From the NCBI GenBank assembly GCA_002716645.1, contig PBBR01000028.1, forward strand, positions 1 through 24,212: DNA of 24,212 bases, in the 5' to 3' direction. Below the pieces are notes generated by a model. The model was not told the DNA's origin and ran no database searches. It saw only the letters and a list, made by a program, of their open reading frames with translations. Shown piece after piece: positions 22,565 through 24,212 of the stretch. The translations under genes and the position numbers were made by a program. Origin of the DNA: Chloroflexota bacterium. GTDB lineage: Bacteria > Chloroflexota > Dehalococcoidia > UBA3495. How positions within the stretch are numbered: the first letter of the stretch is position 1; each line of letters starts with the position of its first letter.

Positions 22565-23455
22565 ATGAAATCAACGTATAACCAAGTAAGTAAATATTTT
22601 TCTACTAGACGGCCTTTAGTAGTGTTAACTCGAGTATTATCCGGTATGAAACGGGATGACATGAGTCATTTAGCAGCCGGTTTTGCGTATTATGCATTAC
22701 TTTCCGTATTCCCATTACTTATTGGATTTTTAGCGGTAATGAGCCTATTTGTAGATTCAGATACATTTCAAAGAGACTTCCTGGTGTTTGTATCTGGACA
22801 TTTGCCCGGTGCTGGAGAATTTGTGACCAAAAACTTGCTAGATATTGTGCAAATTCGAGGGGTATTAAGCTTCAGTGCAATAGTGATAGCACTGTTCCTT
22901 GGTAGAAGTGTCTTTGCAGCGGTCAGCAGATCAATAAATCGCGCATCCGGATTAAAACAGGATAGACCTTTTTATATCGCAGTACCGATACAATTCGCAC
23001 TGATTATTCCCATAGGCAGTCTTTTTGTATTATCGAATGCGATGACCGCGATTTTCAAGGTATTCGGAGATACTGGACAAGGTCAGAGTGAACTTAATAT
23101 ATTTGTAAGTATCAGCTTGCAATTTTTACCAGCCTTAATCATAACTCTACTAATGTTCACTTTGATCTATCGCTTTGTTCCAAACCGCACCATGCGATGG
23201 AAATGGATATGGCCTGGAGCGATCATTTCGACATTGTTATTTGAATCCGTCAAAAATGCCTTCGTTTGGTACATTGAAAGTGTCCCAACTTATACACAGC
23301 TATACGGGGCTCTAACTTCGGTAGTTATATTGATGCTATGGGCCTATTTGTCAGGATTAATATTGATGCTAGGCGCTAAGATCAACTATGAATACGAAAA
23401 CGTATATTTTCCGGAAGAGAAATATCATTTACGGCGAGGCAATTTCTTTAACTGA
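22565..23455 (+). CDS. YihY/BrkB-family inner membrane protein
   Basis: This 296-residue multi-pass membrane protein has the family pattern: an N-terminal MSHLAAGFAYYALLSVFPLLIGF segment, then about five more hydrophobic helices. The signature RFVPNRTMRWKWIWPGAI and a late SVVILMLWAYLSGLILMLGAKINYEYE segment are present. The family (UPF0761, once called RNase BN) is of uncertain function, possibly transport or envelope related. It starts 14 nt after the S26-like gene with no evident ribosome-binding site and ends before a very strong terminator. Confidence 0.92.
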   Translation: MKSTYNQVSKYFSTRRPLVVLTRVLSGMKRDDMSHLAAGFAYYALLSVFPLLIGFLAVMSLFVDSDTFQRDFLVFVSGHLPGAGEFVTKNLLDIVQIRGVLSFSAIVIALFLGRSVFAAVSRSINRASGLKQDRPFYIAVPIQFALIIPIGSLFVLSNAMTAIFKVFGDTGQGQSELNIFVSISLQFLPALIITLLMFTLIYRFVPNRTMRWKWIWPGAIISTLLFESVKNAFVWYIESVPTYTQLYGALTSVVILMLWAYLSGLILMLGAKINYEYENVYFPEEKYHLRRGNFFN

Positions 23456-23463
23456 TCCGATGA

Positions 23464-23513
23464 GGTTACCAATAAAAAGGGCTGACTTTAGTCAGCCCTT
23501 TTTATTGGTAACC
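23464..23513. terminator. Bidirectional rho-independent terminator with a 23-bp perfect stem
   Basis: Positions 23464-23486 and 23491-23513 are perfect inverted repeats around the loop TTTA. The tip is GGGCTGAC/GTCAGCCC, with A and T runs further down the stem. It separates the YihY gene from the convergent small minus-strand gene. Confidence 0.92.
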
Positions 23514-23527
23514 TTCCCATAGGCATA

Positions 23528-23797
23528 TCACAGTTTCCAGATATTACCCACCTGACAAATCATATCGACTTTGTGTATCGAATCTGCGGGCCACCCCACC
23601 ATAGATATCCAGTCTTCAAAGTGTTGTTGCTCAACGCATTCACATTCTGATATAAGTCTTCCGTTCTCCAAATCACCGTAGACCTTAACAATAGTTGTTC
23701 GCCTGTCAGGTCTCCACTTCTTGACTGCGTCTAATTTATCTCTAAAATCTGCTTCGGTGATACCAGGTACACTATGTATAGCTAAAAATCGAGCCAT
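23528..23797 (-). CDS. Small uncharacterised protein (89 residues)
   Basis: I do not recognise the family with certainty. The sequence (MARFLAIHSVPGITEADFRDK, then RTTIVKVYGDL, GRLISECECV and QQHFEDWISMVGWP) suggests a beta-alpha-beta ferredoxin-like fold as in DUF4242-type or other dimeric alpha-beta barrel proteins. It carries two adjacent cysteines in ECECV, where a metal could bind. The ATG at 23797 is chosen because AAGGAAGG lies just upstream; an in-frame ATG at 23842 has no such site. It follows the MaoC-like gene by 63 nt on the same strand, so co-transcription is likely. Confidence 0.7.
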   Translation of the reverse strand: MARFLAIHSVPGITEADFRDKLDAVKKWRPDRRTTIVKVYGDLENGRLISECECVEQQHFEDWISMVGWPADSIHKVDMICQVGNIWKL

Positions 23798-23860
23798 ATT
23801 TCCTTCCTTAAGACGTTCTTTTAACGTATATCCAAATCGCACTCCGCATGTCGTTACGAG

Positions 23861-24212
23861 CTAACTAGTCGGCGCGACAAACGGGTATGGTATGGGTGGT
23901 CCATTTCTTAATGGCAACACAACCGTCGCGCTTCCCGGCATACTTTCCACACCGTCATGCGTTTTCATGCCTATATCAAGTTCTACAATCCCCATACCAG
24001 ATTTCTCTTCTTTGCCAGTAACAATACCCCACATAATTAAAACATCGCCAGGTACCAACATTGCCCTATGCTCAAACCTGGCCTTCCAAGGCCACCCTGT
24101 CGGTGCTACCCAATCCTTCAAAAACTGAGGTACGACACTTTGTTTCCAAGACCCGTGTACCAGAATACTAGGATTCTTATCATGATTGAGGCCAAAATCC
24201 AGATCATAATGA
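23861..24212 (-). CDS. MaoC-like (hot-dog fold) dehydratase, C-terminal part, partial
   Basis: The gene runs off the right edge of the window. Read back to 24211 it gives HYDLDFGLNHDKNPSILVHGSW. That is the MaoC-type active site: His-Tyr-Asp, then Asn-Pro and a late HG, as in enoyl-CoA hydratases and mesaconyl-CoA-type hydratases. The rest has RAMLVPGDVLIMWGIVTGKEEKSG, the usual second strand pair. Such enzymes add water to enoyl-CoA or related substrates; the exact one is not known. A TTG at 24121 could be mistaken for the start, but the frame stays open with matching family sequence up to the edge. Confidence 0.78.
   Translation of the reverse strand, partial: HYDLDFGLNHDKNPSILVHGSWKQSVVPQFLKDWVAPTGWPWKARFEHRAMLVPGDVLIMWGIVTGKEEKSGMGIVELDIGMKTHDGVESMPGSATVVLPLRNGPPIPYPFVAPTS

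Overview
The window is a gene-dense stretch of an AT-leaning bacterial chromosome with 25 complete protein-coding genes, including one read through a UGA, and one partial gene at each end. I see no rRNA, tRNA, CRISPR array or insertion sequence, and no gene-free stretch over about 300 bases. The order rplI - dnaB - DnaD-like - DnaC-like, together with a UGSC-type selenoprotein and scattered single genes of small-molecule metabolism (FAH, Gfo/Idh, SDR, MaoC, NHL), best fits a Chloroflexota bacterium, possibly of the marine SAR202/Dehalococcoidia type. That placement is inferred from gene content and was not tested by a tree.

Layout. (1) 1-2095, plus strand: a metal ABC transporter operon, made of the His/Glu/Asp-rich tail of a probable solute-binding protein, the ATPase, the permease, and a small double zinc-ribbon protein. 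(2) 2215-5689: an NHL-repeat protein, a membrane protein (minus), msrA, and an unrecognised protein built from two copies of one domain (minus), separated by strong bidirectional terminators. (3) 5932-9179: a 23-residue-period leucine-rich-repeat protein, an FAH-family enzyme, and a PAC2-family protein (minus). (4) 9354-13623: exonuclease III and an M20 peptidase (both minus), then a Nudix hydrolase overlapping a CYTH-domain protein, then moaD-moaE. (5) 13665-18325: tenA (minus) with back-to-back promoters against the replication operon rplI - dnaB - dnaD-like - dnaC-like. The last protein carries two tandem AAA+ domains. (6) 18437-20012: a two-gene module of a conserved 343-residue protein and a UGSC protein whose frame is crossed by a TGA, best read as selenocysteine. 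(7) 20071-21914: a minus-strand Gfo/Idh - SDR dehydrogenase operon. (8) 22035-23455: an S26 signal-peptidase-like protease and a YihY/BrkB membrane protein. (9) 23528-24212, minus: a small protein downstream of the C-terminal part of a MaoC-like hydratase.

The most notable points are the in-frame TGA in the UGSC gene with a SECIS-like hairpin directly after it, the duplicated DnaC-type loader, the unrecognised duplicated-domain protein, and the tandem repeats that encode metal-ligand-rich ends on two proteins of the metal transporter operon.
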